Shown: one piece after another, positions 34,411 to 43,112 of the stretch
Position numbering within the stretch: position 1 is the stretch's first letter
Layout of the letters: each line of letters starts with the position of its first letter
Origin: Sphingosinicella sp.
Lineage (GTDB): Bacteria > Pseudomonadota > Alphaproteobacteria > Sphingomonadales > Sphingomonadaceae
DNA length: 47,897 bases
Reading direction: 5' to 3'
Assembly: GCF_013911755.1 (NCBI RefSeq)
Contig: NZ_JACESP010000027.1
Span: 1 to 47,897 of the forward strand
Position numbers and translations under genes: made by a program
Notes under the pieces: generated by a model
What the model was told of the DNA's origin: nothing
The model's database searches: none
The model's input: the letters and a program-made list of their open reading frames with translations, nothing else

Positions 34411-35399
34411 CAGCCCAGCCGTTTTGCGACAAGTGCGGCGAGATCGGCTTCGGGGCGCGCGCCGATGTGGCTGATGACCTCCGCAGCCGCCACCGCGCCC
34501 ATCACCGCGCAGTCGCCAAGCGCGCGGCCTTCGGAGAAGCCGGCAAGGAAGCCGCCCGCGAACAGGTCGCCCGCGCCCGTCGTATCGACGACGCGCGTGG
34601 CGGGCTCGGCCGGAATCGTGATCGCTTCGTCCTTCGTCAGCACGAGCGCGCCCTTTTCGGAGCGCGTGATGACGCTCACCTCGCAGGCGCCGCGCTGCGC
34701 CGCGACCGCCGCATCGAAATCATCCGTCTCGTACAGGCTCTTCAACTCGTTCTCGTTCGCGAACAGAATATCGACACCGCCATGCGCAAGGCGCAGGAAG
34801 TCCGCGCGGTGGCGCTCAACGCAGAACACGTCCGAAAGCGTGAACGAGACGCGGCGTCCGTTTGCGTGCGCAACCTCGCAGGCCCTCGCCATCGCCGCGC
34901 GCGGCTCGGCGGCGTCCCACAGATAGCCTTCGAGGTAGGTGAGCGGGCTCGCGGCGATCAGGTCGTAATCCACGTCTGCCGCGCTCAGCATGGCGCTCGT
35001 GCCGAGGAACGTGTTCATCGTGCGCTGCGCGTCGGGGGTCACCAGGATCAGGCAGCGTCCCGTCGGCGTGCCGTCCACCGCGTAAGGCGTCGTGAAGTCC
35101 ACGCCCGAGGCGCGGATGTCATGCGCGAACACCTCGCCGAGCTGGTCGCTGGAAACGCGACCGATGAAGTTCACCCGCCGGCCCAGTGCCGCCATGCCGA
35201 CGGCGGCGTTGGAGCCCGAACCGCCGGAAATCTCGCGTCCCGGCCCCATGCGACCATAAAGGCGCTGCGCCTCCGCCGTGTCGATCAGGTGCATCGAGCC
35301 TTTCTGAAGGCCATTGTCCGCGAGGAAGGCGTCGTCGGCGGATGCAATCACGTCGACAAGGGCATTGCCGATCACGACGATGTCGTAAGCGCTGGTCAT
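34410..35399 (-). CDS. PfkB-family carbohydrate/adenosine kinase
   Basis: Ribokinase-fold sugar or nucleoside kinase of 329 residues. The N-terminal signature is GGSGSNAAVGMAALGRRVNF (about 60-79), and the C-terminal ATP-site/catalytic motif is DTTGAGDLFAGGFLAGF with the general-base aspartate. The overall match, including IGNALVDVIA at the N terminus, is closest to the bacterial adenosine-kinase-like group. The substrate is not certain. The ATG at 35399 has weak upstream signals; GGAGG-like sequence is on the other strand. Confidence 0.9.
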   Translation of the reverse strand: MTSAYDIVVIGNALVDVIASADDAFLADNGLQKGSMHLIDTAEAQRLYGRMGPGREISGGSGSNAAVGMAALGRRVNFIGRVSSDQLGEVFAHDIRASGVDFTTPYAVDGTPTGRCLILVTPDAQRTMNTFLGTSAMLSAADVDYDLIAASPLTYLEGYLWDAAEPRAAMARACEVAHANGRRVSFTLSDVFCVERHRADFLRLAHGGVDILFANENELKSLYETDDFDAAVAAQRGACEVSVITRSEKGALVLTKDEAITIPAEPATRVVDTTGAGDLFAGGFLAGFSEGRALGDCAVMGAVAAAEVISHIGARPEADLAALVAKRLG

Positions 35400-35487
35400 C
35401 GGGGCTGTTCACCTGCGAAGGAGGGGAGAAAACCGACCCCTAGCCGCGCGTCTCGCCGTCCGCAACCTTCGGTGCTAGCATTGCGCC

Positions 35488-36174
35488 ATGCTCGCCGAAC
35501 TGCCGCGTGTCCTTGCTCAGCTCTCAGACCGGCGCTTCATCGCCGTGTTCCTGAAATCGGTCGCGCTCACGCTCTTCATCCTCGGGGGCGTCTGGTACGG
35601 TTTCGATAGTTGGCTCAGCGGCATCAGCGCCCCCCCGATGCCGCTGTGGATGCAGCGTTACTGGGCGGACGCGGCGGATTGGGCGGCGCTGCCCGTCGTC
35701 ATCATTGCCGGCTGGTTCCTGTTCCCCGGCATCGCCACGGGCGTCATGGGCCTGTTCCTCGACGACGTCGTCGATGCCGTGGAAGACCGCCACTACCCGC
35801 ACGCGATGGCGCATCGCCGTGTGCCGATGGCCAAGGCCGGGCTGCTCGCACTGGCGTCCGCCCTGCGCGTCGTCCTGTGGAACCTCGCACTCGCGCCTGT
35901 CTACGTGTTGTTGCTGTTCACCGCAGTCGGCCCGCTCATCCTCTTCACTGCCGTCAACGGCTGGCTGATGGGCCGCGATCTCCTGGAAATGGTTGCCATC
36001 CGCCACATGCCCCGCGCCGAGGCGTCGGCGCTGATCGCGTCAAACCGCGCGCTGCGTCTCCGCCTCGGGTTCACCGCCGCGCCGCTGTTCCTCGTGCCCA
36101 TTCTCAACCTGTTCGCGCCGATCATCGCCGCTGGGCTCGCCGCGCACGCGTTCCAGATCCTCGGCAAGCGCTGA
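35488..36174 (+). CDS. EI24/CysZ-like membrane protein
   Basis: Inner-membrane protein of 228 residues with four to five hydrophobic segments (about 22-42, 66-90, 115-150, 190-222). The arrangement and LFLDDVVDAVEDRHYP after the second segment match the EI24 (PF07264) family, to which the sulfate transporter CysZ belongs. No sulfate genes are near, so transport function is only inferred. Its last 135 bases are overlapped on the other strand by the 3' end of queG. Confidence 0.85.
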   Translation: MLAELPRVLAQLSDRRFIAVFLKSVALTLFILGGVWYGFDSWLSGISAPPMPLWMQRYWADAADWAALPVVIIAGWFLFPGIATGVMGLFLDDVVDAVEDRHYPHAMAHRRVPMAKAGLLALASALRVVLWNLALAPVYVLLLFTAVGPLILFTAVNGWLMGRDLLEMVAIRHMPRAEASALIASNRALRLRLGFTAAPLFLVPILNLFAPIIAAGLAAHAFQILGKR

Positions 36175-37197
36175 AAGCCCCCAGTTCGCGGCCTCGCGCA
36201 CGAGGTCGGAGGCGTCCTCGCGCAGCCGTTCCAGCACAGGCACGGCATCCGCCGTCCCGCTGTTGCCGAGCGCGATGGCGACGTTGCGCACGAAACGGTC
36301 GCGCCCCACGCGCTTGATCGGCGACCCTGCGAACACCTGCCGGAATCCCGCGTCGTCGAGCGCGGCCAGCTCGGCGAGGCGCGGCGCGGTCAGCTCGGTG
36401 CGCGGCTGGAACGCCGCTTCGGCGGAGGCCTTCGCGAAGCGGTTCCACGGGCACACCGCAAGGCAGTCGTCGCAGCCGTAGATGCGGTTGCCGATCGCGC
36501 GCCGGAATTCATGCGGGATCGGGCCTTTCAGCTCGATCGTGAGGTAGGAGATGCAGCGCCGCGCATCGAGGCTATAGGGGCCCGTGAACGCCGCCGTCGG
36601 GCAGGCGCGCTGGCAGGCCTCGCACGATCCGCAGCGGTCGGCGTGCGGCGCATCGGGTGTCAGGTCCAGCGTCGTATAGATCGCGCCGAGGAACAGCCAG
36701 CTGCCATGTTCGCGGCTCACGAGATTGGTGTGCTTGCCCTGCCAGCCGATCCCGGCCGCGGCGGCGAGCGGCTTTTCCATCACCGGCGCGGTGTCCACGA
36801 ACACCTTCACCTCGCCCTCGCCCGCCGCCTCCAGCAGCCAGCGTGCGAGCGTCTTCAGCCGCGCCTTGACCGTGTCGTGATAGTCCTGCCCCTGCGCGTA
36901 AACGGAAATGACGCCGATGTCGGGATGATCCGCGTGGCGCAGTGGATCGAGCGCGGGCGCATAGCTCATGCCGAGCATGATGATGGACCGCACGTCATCC
37001 CAAAGCGCGCGCGGGCTTTCGCGGCGATCGGCCTTGTCGGCCATCCAAAGCATGTCGCCGTGGCAGCCCTCTGCGATCCACGCCTTCAGCCGCGTGCCCG
37101 CTGCCGGGGCGGCGTCGGCAGGCGCGATGCCGATCGCGGAAAAGCCCAGTTCCGCCGCTTTCGCGTTCAAGTCCTTCAAGATTTTGTTCGTATCCAC
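36040..37197 (-). CDS. queG: Epoxyqueuosine reductase
   Basis: Cobalamin-dependent Fe-S enzyme of 385 residues for the last step of queuosine synthesis in tRNA. It has VFVDTAPVMEKPLAAAAGIG with the catalytic aspartate at about 130-150, the two 4Fe-4S motifs RCGSCEACQRACPTAAF and CDDCLAVCPWN, and a C-terminal HEAT-like region (FVRNVAIALGNSG). The last 40 or so residues (RVRGEPSGDDRREQVENGHE and on) are charged, low in complexity and lie antisense to the EI24 gene. The natural end of the family is near WGLSALAEDL, so the tail looks like a late extension. Confidence 0.94.
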   Translation of the reverse strand: MDTNKILKDLNAKAAELGFSAIGIAPADAAPAAGTRLKAWIAEGCHGDMLWMADKADRRESPRALWDDVRSIIMLGMSYAPALDPLRHADHPDIGVISVYAQGQDYHDTVKARLKTLARWLLEAAGEGEVKVFVDTAPVMEKPLAAAAGIGWQGKHTNLVSREHGSWLFLGAIYTTLDLTPDAPHADRCGSCEACQRACPTAAFTGPYSLDARRCISYLTIELKGPIPHEFRRAIGNRIYGCDDCLAVCPWNRFAKASAEAAFQPRTELTAPRLAELAALDDAGFRQVFAGSPIKRVGRDRFVRNVAIALGNSGTADAVPVLERLREDASDLVREAANWGLSALAEDLERVRGEPSGDDRREQVENGHEEQRRGGEPEAETQRAV

Positions 37198-37242
37198 CCG
37201 CTATTCATAGCATCGTACACGGCCTGCGTGTGAAGGATCGGT

Positions 37243-38184
37243 TTGTTGGATTACGCCATTGAAGCTGAAGCCCTGTCGAAACGCTTCGGCGACAAGCAGG
37301 CGGTCGCGGGTGTCGATCTGCGGGTGCCGACGGGCGCGATCTACGGCTTCCTCGGCCAGAATGGCGCGGGCAAGACGACGACGCTGCGCATGTTGCTCGG
37401 CATTCTGGAGCCCGACGGCGGCACGCGCCGCCTGCTCGGGTCGGCGCGCCCCCTCTCGGTCGCTGCGCGCGTCGGCTATCTCCCCGAAGAGCGTGGGCTC
37501 TATCCGGCGATGACGGCGCGGGAAGCCATCGCCTACGTCGGCGCGCTACGCGGCCTGAAGCTCGGCGAAGCCCGCCTTCGCGCTGACGAATTGCTCGCCG
37601 CGCACGGTCTCGGCGATGAGGCGAACGCGCGCATCCGCACCTTCTCGAAAGGCATGGCGCAGAAGGTGCAGCTCCTCGCCACCTTCGTGAACCGCCCCGA
37701 TCTCATCGTACTCGATGAGCCCTTCTCGGGCCTCGATCCCGTGAACCAGCAGGATCTTGAAAACATGATCCGCGCCGAGCGCGCCCGCGGCGCCACCATC
37801 CTCTTTTCCACGCACGTGATGGCGCATGCCGAGCGCATGTGCGACGGCCTTGTCATCATCGCGCACGGCCGCACGCGCTTTTCGGGCAGCGTCGATGCGG
37901 CGCGGGCGCGGCTCCCTTCGCGTGTCGTGCTCGTCACCGAACGGCCGCTCACCGATCCTCAATCGCTGCTCCCGCCGGGCAATGTGGCAGAGCCCATGCC
38001 GGGCACCGGAAACCGCTATCGCTTCCCGCTGCCGCCGGGCGGGATCGAGCCGCTGCTCGCACGCCTTATCGAAACAGGCAGCGGCATCCGCGACATGCAC
38101 ATCGAGCGCCCGACGCTGCACGACGCCTTCGTCGCGATTGTCGGCGATGTGGAGATACCGGCCGAAACGCAGGAGGCGGCATGA
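37243..38184 (+). CDS. ABC transporter ATP-binding protein (NatA type)
   Basis: Cytoplasmic ATPase of 313 residues. Walker A is FLGQNGAGKTT (about 35-45), the signature region is TFSKGMAQKVQLL (about 131-143), Walker B is LIVLDEPFSGLDP, and the H-loop is STHVM. The C-terminal 100 residues (about 215-313) form the extra domain of drug/sodium-type exporters. It is coupled to the permease gene by an ATGA overlap, so the pair is NatAB-like; sodium is one possible substrate and drugs are another. A TTG at 37243 or 37246 starts it, with AAGG upstream; no ATG or GTG fits. Confidence 0.9.
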   Translation: MLDYAIEAEALSKRFGDKQAVAGVDLRVPTGAIYGFLGQNGAGKTTTLRMLLGILEPDGGTRRLLGSARPLSVAARVGYLPEERGLYPAMTAREAIAYVGALRGLKLGEARLRADELLAAHGLGDEANARIRTFSKGMAQKVQLLATFVNRPDLIVLDEPFSGLDPVNQQDLENMIRAERARGATILFSTHVMAHAERMCDGLVIIAHGRTRFSGSVDAARARLPSRVVLVTERPLTDPQSLLPPGNVAEPMPGTGNRYRFPLPPGGIEPLLARLIETGSGIRDMHIERPTLHDAFVAIVGDVEIPAETQEAA

Positions 38185-39545
38185 TCCGCGCCACGTTCGT
38201 CATCGCCCGCCGCGATATCATGGCGACAATCCTGTCGCGCGGCTTTCTCATCTGGCTCGCAATGCCGGTGATCGGCCTCGCCTTTGCCGTGTTCGCTTCG
38301 GTGGTGGGCGGCCCGCGCGAGACGGCATCGGTTTCTCAGGCGGTCGCGGTCATCGACCCCGCGGACGAATTCGCGCCATGGATACAGGCTGTCGTGGCGC
38401 GCGAGCAGACGCGGAACGCGTACGAACGTCTCCGCACCGCGCACACGGATACCGGTGCGTTCGCAAGACCCGCCGCGCTGCTCACTGATGCCGAGCTTGA
38501 TGCGCTGGCGAAGCGCGAGGACGTGGCGGCAATCGCCGGGCTCGGCGCGCAGTCGTTCACCGCGGTCACCGCCGAGGCCGATCCGAACGCGCAGGCGCGG
38601 CGGCTCCTGTCCGGTGACAGCCGCTTCGGCGCCGTGCTGGTCGTCGCGCCAGAGGCGGTCATGCTGTTCACCGGCGACAAGGCGCCCGCTGCCGAACGCA
38701 TCCGAACCCTCGTAGGCCTTGCATGGACCAAGCGCGCGCTCGCGGCCGAGGGTCTTTCCGCGCGCGTCGAGGCGGTTCGCGCGGCGCAGCCGGACGTTTC
38801 CGTCACCGTCCTCGATGAAGGCGTGCAGCCTGCGGGGCGGAAGGGCGCGTCGGTCCTCGCCACGGGCGCGGCGACTGTGCTCTTCGCGCTCATTTCACTG
38901 CTCGCGGGCGCGCTCCTTTCGAACATGGTCGAGGAAAAGTCGAACAAGATCATCGAGGTGCTCGTCGCCGCGGTTCCGGTTCCGGCGATCTACGCGGGCA
39001 AGCTCATCGCCATGCTCGCGGTGTCGCTGATCGGCGTCACCGTCTGGGGTCTGCTCTTCGGGGGCGGCTTCATGGTGGCGGCGGCGCAGCTTCCCGCCGG
39101 GCTCCTTCCGACCCCGCCGCGCGGCTGGCCGGAGCTGCTCGCGCTCGGTCTCGCCTATTTCACCTGTGCCTATCTCATCTACGGCGCGATCTATCTCGGC
39201 ATCGGCAGCCTCTGCTCCACGATCCGCGAGGTGCAGACGCTTTCGATGCCCGTCACCATCCTGCAGATGGTGATCCTGATCTCGACGCTCGGCGCGCTCG
39301 CGAACCCCGGCGGCCTTTGGCATCACTTCGTGTCGTGGTTCCCGCTTTCGGCGCCGTACATGATGCTCGGGCGCGCCGCCGCCGATACGGGGCTCGCCGT
39401 GCATCTCGCATCGATCGCCTGGCAGCTCGCCTTCGCGGCGCTGGTCATCGCGTTCGCCGCGCGCCTGTTCCGCTACGGCGTGCTGCGCTCAGGCCCGCCG
39501 CCCAGCTTGCGCCAGCTGGCGGGCCTGAAACCGCGAACGGCTTAA
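38181..39545 (+). CDS. ABC-2 type permease (NatB type)
   Basis: Inner-membrane partner of the ATPase, 454 residues. It has one N-terminal membrane segment (about 20-40), a large external domain (about 45-235), and five to six C-terminal segments beginning at GAATVLFALISLLAGALL. The motif NMVEEKSNKIIEVLVAAVP is the hallmark of NatB/YhaP-like ABC-2 permeases. Its ATG overlaps the ATPase stop. It ends four bases into the convergent SDR gene. Confidence 0.92.
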   Translation: MIRATFVIARRDIMATILSRGFLIWLAMPVIGLAFAVFASVVGGPRETASVSQAVAVIDPADEFAPWIQAVVAREQTRNAYERLRTAHTDTGAFARPAALLTDAELDALAKREDVAAIAGLGAQSFTAVTAEADPNAQARRLLSGDSRFGAVLVVAPEAVMLFTGDKAPAAERIRTLVGLAWTKRALAAEGLSARVEAVRAAQPDVSVTVLDEGVQPAGRKGASVLATGAATVLFALISLLAGALLSNMVEEKSNKIIEVLVAAVPVPAIYAGKLIAMLAVSLIGVTVWGLLFGGGFMVAAAQLPAGLLPTPPRGWPELLALGLAYFTCAYLIYGAIYLGIGSLCSTIREVQTLSMPVTILQMVILISTLGALANPGGLWHHFVSWFPLSAPYMMLGRAAADTGLAVHLASIAWQLAFAALVIAFAARLFRYGVLRSGPPPSLRQLAGLKPRTA

Positions 39546-40321
39546 CGGGGCGCCATGCGGATGCCGCCGTCGAGGCGCACATCCTCGCCGTTGAAGTAGC
39601 CGATGGTGATCATCGCGATCGCGAGCTTTGCATATTCTTCCGGTTCGCCGAGGCGCTTGGGGAAGGGCACGGAGGCAGCGAGCGAGGCTTTCACATTGTC
39701 CGGCGCGGCCTGCAGCAGCGGCGTGTTGAAGATGCCCGGCAGAATGGTGTTGACGCGAATGCCTTCGCTCATCAGGTCGCGCGCGATGGGCAGCGTCATG
39801 CCGACGACCCCGCCCTTGGAAGCGGAATAGGCGGCCTGGCCGATCTGCCCGTCCTCGGCAGCGACTGAGGCAGTGTTCACGATGGCGCCGCGCTCGCCGT
39901 CTTCCATCGGCTCCAGCGTCATCATGCCGGCGGCCGATTTGGCGATGCAGCGGAATGTGCCGATCAGGTTGATCTGGATGACCTTTTCGAAGGCGCCGAG
40001 CGGATAGTGCTTGATCTCGCCGGTCGCCTTGTCGCGGCTCGCGGTCTTCACGGCGCTGCCGACACCGGCGCAGTTGACGAGGATGCGTTCCTGCCCGTGC
40101 GCGGCGCGCGCCTTCGCAAAGCCTGCGTCGACCGAATCGTCGCTCGTCACGTCGACATTGCAGAAGATGCCGCCGATCTCGGCGGCCAGCGCCTCGCCCT
40201 TCTCGACGCTCATGTCGAAAATGGCGACCTTCACGCCTTCCTTCGCCAGCGCGCGCGCCGTTGCGGCGCCGAGGCCGGAGGCCGCGCCCGTCACGACCGC
40301 TGCGGTTCCTGCAAGCTTCAT
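39542..40321 (-). CDS. SDR-family oxidoreductase, 3-hydroxyacyl-CoA dehydrogenase type 2-like
   Basis: Short-chain dehydrogenase of 259 residues. TGAASGLGAATARALAKEG (about 11-29) is the NAD site, NCAGVG is the structural motif, and the catalytic Ser...YSASK is at about 150-170. The segments GEIKHYPLGAFEKVIQINLI and LPGIFNTPLLQAAPDN closely resemble HSD17B10-type 3-hydroxyacyl-CoA dehydrogenases, which act in fatty-acid or branched amino acid breakdown. The ATG at 40321 has GGGAG and AGGA upstream. With the neighbouring acyl-CoA ligase this suggests lipid catabolism. Confidence 0.92.
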   Translation of the reverse strand: MKLAGTAAVVTGAASGLGAATARALAKEGVKVAIFDMSVEKGEALAAEIGGIFCNVDVTSDDSVDAGFAKARAAHGQERILVNCAGVGSAVKTASRDKATGEIKHYPLGAFEKVIQINLIGTFRCIAKSAAGMMTLEPMEDGERGAIVNTASVAAEDGQIGQAAYSASKGGVVGMTLPIARDLMSEGIRVNTILPGIFNTPLLQAAPDNVKASLAASVPFPKRLGEPEEYAKLAIAMITIGYFNGEDVRLDGGIRMAPR

Positions 40322-40406
40322 TCCTGATCTCCCGTGTCCGAAATTGTCCGTCGCGCGCCTTCCTAATCGAAGCGGCGGCAGGAGCAACCTCTTCACATGC
40401 GAAGGT

Positions 40407-41318
40407 TCAGTCGAGCGCAGGCGTGCTGGCCGGTCCCTTCCGGGCGAGCACGGCTTCGCGGTAGGCGAGGTAGATTGCACTGCCGAGGATCAGCGCGCCG
40501 CCGATCAGCGTGATGCCGTCGATACTCTCGCCGAACAGCAGGTATCCGATGGCGATGGTGATGCCGAAGCGCACGAAATCATAGGGCATCACCGCAGTCG
40601 CCTCCGCGATGGAAAAGGCCCGCACGGTCGCGATCTGGGCTATGAGCGTGGCGGCTCCGATACCGAGGATATAAAGCCACGCCGCGCCGGAGGGCGTTGT
40701 CCAGAAGACGATCGCGACGAGCAAGGTCGGCAGCACGGGCAGTGCAAAGCTCCAGAACACGACCGCCATCGGGCGGGCGATTCCTACAAGCCGTTTTATC
40801 GCGATGATCGAGAAGGCGACCGCGACAGCGGCGACCACGGCGGAAACGATGCCCGGCGTCAACGGCTGTGCGCCGGGGCGCAGCACGACGAGCACACCCG
40901 CAAAGCCCGTCAGCAGCGCGCCGACTCGCCGCGCGCGCAGCTTTTCTCCCAGAAACAGCGCCGCACCCGCGGTCGCGAAGATCGGCGCGGCGAAGTTGAT
41001 GGCCTGCACCGTCGCCATCGGCGCGTTCGCAACGGCATAGAAGACCGTGAACATGCCGATCACGCCGCTCGTGGATCGCATGGCATGGCTTTTCCACTGG
41101 GCGGGCGATGCGATCGCCGGGTCGCGCAGCACGAACGGCAGGATCAGCAATAATCCGGCGGTGTTTCGCCAGAAGACGAGCGCGAACGGGTGGATCGTCT
41201 CGCTTGCCAGACGGATGAAAACCCACGCCGCGGAAAAACCGACCGATGCCACGAGAATCCATGCCGCCCCTGCGAGCGGACGGCTTGCCGAGACAGTGCT
41301 ACTTGAAGAGGGCGTCAA
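40407..41318 (-). CDS. EamA/DMT-superfamily transporter
   Basis: Inner-membrane transporter of 303 residues with ten membrane helices in two EamA repeats (about 15-145 and 155-290). FALVFWRNTAGLLLILPFVL and ATAVMPYDFVRFGITIAIGY are typical of the family. Substrates of the group include amino acids and metabolites; none can be assigned. A TTG at 41318 is the apparent start, with GGGGAG just upstream; it lies 20 bases inside the acyl-CoA ligase gene. Confidence 0.9.
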   Translation of the reverse strand: MTPSSSSTVSASRPLAGAAWILVASVGFSAAWVFIRLASETIHPFALVFWRNTAGLLLILPFVLRDPAIASPAQWKSHAMRSTSGVIGMFTVFYAVANAPMATVQAINFAAPIFATAGAALFLGEKLRARRVGALLTGFAGVLVVLRPGAQPLTPGIVSAVVAAVAVAFSIIAIKRLVGIARPMAVVFWSFALPVLPTLLVAIVFWTTPSGAAWLYILGIGAATLIAQIATVRAFSIAEATAVMPYDFVRFGITIAIGYLLFGESIDGITLIGGALILGSAIYLAYREAVLARKGPASTPALD

Positions 41319-43089
41319 GGCGCTCCCCGTACACCTGCTTCAGCACATGCCGCCGGATCTTCATCGAGGGCGTCATTTGCTCGTTCTCTACGGTGAACGC
41401 CTCGTCGGCCACGATCACGCGCCGCACCTTCTCGATCACCGACAGCTGGGCGTTCACGCGGTCCACCGCCGCGGCGATGGCGCGGTGGAATTCGGGGATG
41501 CCCTTCAGCAGCCCAGGATCGCCGGTGTGGCCGTTCGCCGCCGCCCAGTCCGCAGCCCATTCGGGGTCCGGCACGACGAGGCCGACGAGGTGGGGCCGCT
41601 TGTCGCCGTAGACCATCGCCTGCAGGATTTCGGGCTGCAGCGTCAGCATCCCCTCCACGCGCTGCGGTGCGACATTGTCGCCCTTGTCGTTGACGATAAT
41701 GTCCTTCTTGCGGTCGGTAATGACGATGTGACCGTCCGCGTCGATGTGGCCGATGTCGCCGGTGTGCAGCCAGCCGTCCTTCAGCACGCGTTCGGTTTCC
41801 GCCGGGTTCTGCCAGTATCCGTGCATCACGAGTTCGCCGCGCACCAGGATTTCGCCGTCCCCCGCGATGCGGACCTCCACGCCCTTCAGCGGCGGGCCGA
41901 CGCTGTGCATCTTCAGCTTGCGGCTCGGCCGGTTGCACGAGATGACCGGCGCCGCCTCGGTCTGGCCGTAGCCCTGCAGCAGCGTGACGCCGAGCGATGC
42001 GAAGAAGATGCCGACCTCGGGATTGAGCGGCGCGCCGCCTGCCACCATCGCTTTCAGCCGCCCGCCGAGGCGACCCTGCACCTTCTTGCGGATGGTGCGG
42101 TCGAGCAGCAGGTCGAGCGGCTTGTCGCTGAGCGGCAGCCGTCCCCTCTCGTAGCGCTTGCGCCCTAACCTCAACGCCTGCTCCAGCATCCACGCCGCCG
42201 CGCCGCCCTGTTTCTCGATCGCTTTCGACATGCGCTGGCGCAGCACCTCGAACAGGCGCGGCACCACCACCATGATCGTGGGGCGCGTTTCCTCGATGTT
42301 GGACGCGAGCTTTTCGAGGCCTTCGGAATAATAGATCTCGCCGCCGAGCGCGATGGGGAGGAACTGTCCGCCGGTGTGCTCATAGGCGTGGCTCAGTGGC
42401 AGGAATGACAGGAAGGTCTCCGTGCCCTTGGGGAAGTCGTTCCACAGCACGTCCTCGCACCCCGCGAGGTTGCAGAGGATGGCGCCGTGATGCTGGCAGA
42501 CGCCGCGCGGCGCGCCGCCGGTGCCGCTCGTGTAGATGATGCACGCCATGTCGCCGCGCTGCATTGTCGCGCCGGCGCGCACGGCCGCGACGTCACCCTT
42601 GTACGCCGCCATCAGCTCCGCCCAGTCGATCAGTTCGGCGCCGCTCGCCTGCCCGATGCGCAGCTTCTCCATGCCGATCACCTGGCGGCAGTTGGTGGAT
42701 CGGTAGACGGCGGGCAGCAGCACCTTGGCCAGCTTCGCGTTGGAAACGATCGCCGCCTTCGCCCCGCTGTTTTCCAGGATGTGAAGGTGGTCACGCTCCG
42801 TATTGGTCGTATAGGTCGGCACCGTGATCGCGCCCGCCGCCATGATCGCGAGGTCGGCGATGCACCACTCGGGCCGGTTCTCGCTCACCAGCACCACGCG
42901 GTCGCCCTTGCCGATGCCGCGCGCGTTCAGCGCCGTCGCCAGCGTCGCCACCTGCTGCGCTGCTTCACCCCATGTGGTGGTCCGCCACACGCCATCCACC
43001 TTGGCGTGCAGCATCGGGCGCTTGCCCCGCCGACTCGCCTGATCGAAAAACATCTCGACGAGGTTCGGCCACGTCTCTGCGGTCTGCAT
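41299..43089 (-). CDS. Long-chain fatty acid-CoA ligase (AMP-binding)
   Basis: Adenylate-forming enzyme of 596 residues that activates fatty acids to acyl-CoA. The AMP-binding P-loop is ACIIYTSGTGGAPRGVCQHH (about 180-199), VLLQGYGQTEAAPVIS is the A5 motif, and the hinge is GWLHTGDIGHIDADGHIVIT, then DRKKDIIV. The length and the long N-terminal domain (FFDQASRRGKRPMLHAKVDG) fit the FadD15-like group. The ATG at 43089 is chosen; the upstream frame to 43164 is arginine-rich. It is 23 bp after ggt, on the same strand. Confidence 0.94.
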   Translation of the reverse strand: MQTAETWPNLVEMFFDQASRRGKRPMLHAKVDGVWRTTTWGEAAQQVATLATALNARGIGKGDRVVLVSENRPEWCIADLAIMAAGAITVPTYTTNTERDHLHILENSGAKAAIVSNAKLAKVLLPAVYRSTNCRQVIGMEKLRIGQASGAELIDWAELMAAYKGDVAAVRAGATMQRGDMACIIYTSGTGGAPRGVCQHHGAILCNLAGCEDVLWNDFPKGTETFLSFLPLSHAYEHTGGQFLPIALGGEIYYSEGLEKLASNIEETRPTIMVVVPRLFEVLRQRMSKAIEKQGGAAAWMLEQALRLGRKRYERGRLPLSDKPLDLLLDRTIRKKVQGRLGGRLKAMVAGGAPLNPEVGIFFASLGVTLLQGYGQTEAAPVISCNRPSRKLKMHSVGPPLKGVEVRIAGDGEILVRGELVMHGYWQNPAETERVLKDGWLHTGDIGHIDADGHIVITDRKKDIIVNDKGDNVAPQRVEGMLTLQPEILQAMVYGDKRPHLVGLVVPDPEWAADWAAANGHTGDPGLLKGIPEFHRAIAAAVDRVNAQLSVIEKVRRVIVADEAFTVENEQMTPSMKIRRHVLKQVYGERLDALFK

Positions 43090-43112
43090 CGTTCGTCTCC
43101 TCCCCGGATCGG

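Noticed and set aside
35404-40405. Repeated TTCAC(C/A)TGCGAAGG at 35407 and 40394
   Set aside because: One-mismatch 14-mers are expected by chance in a window of this size, and the contexts differ.
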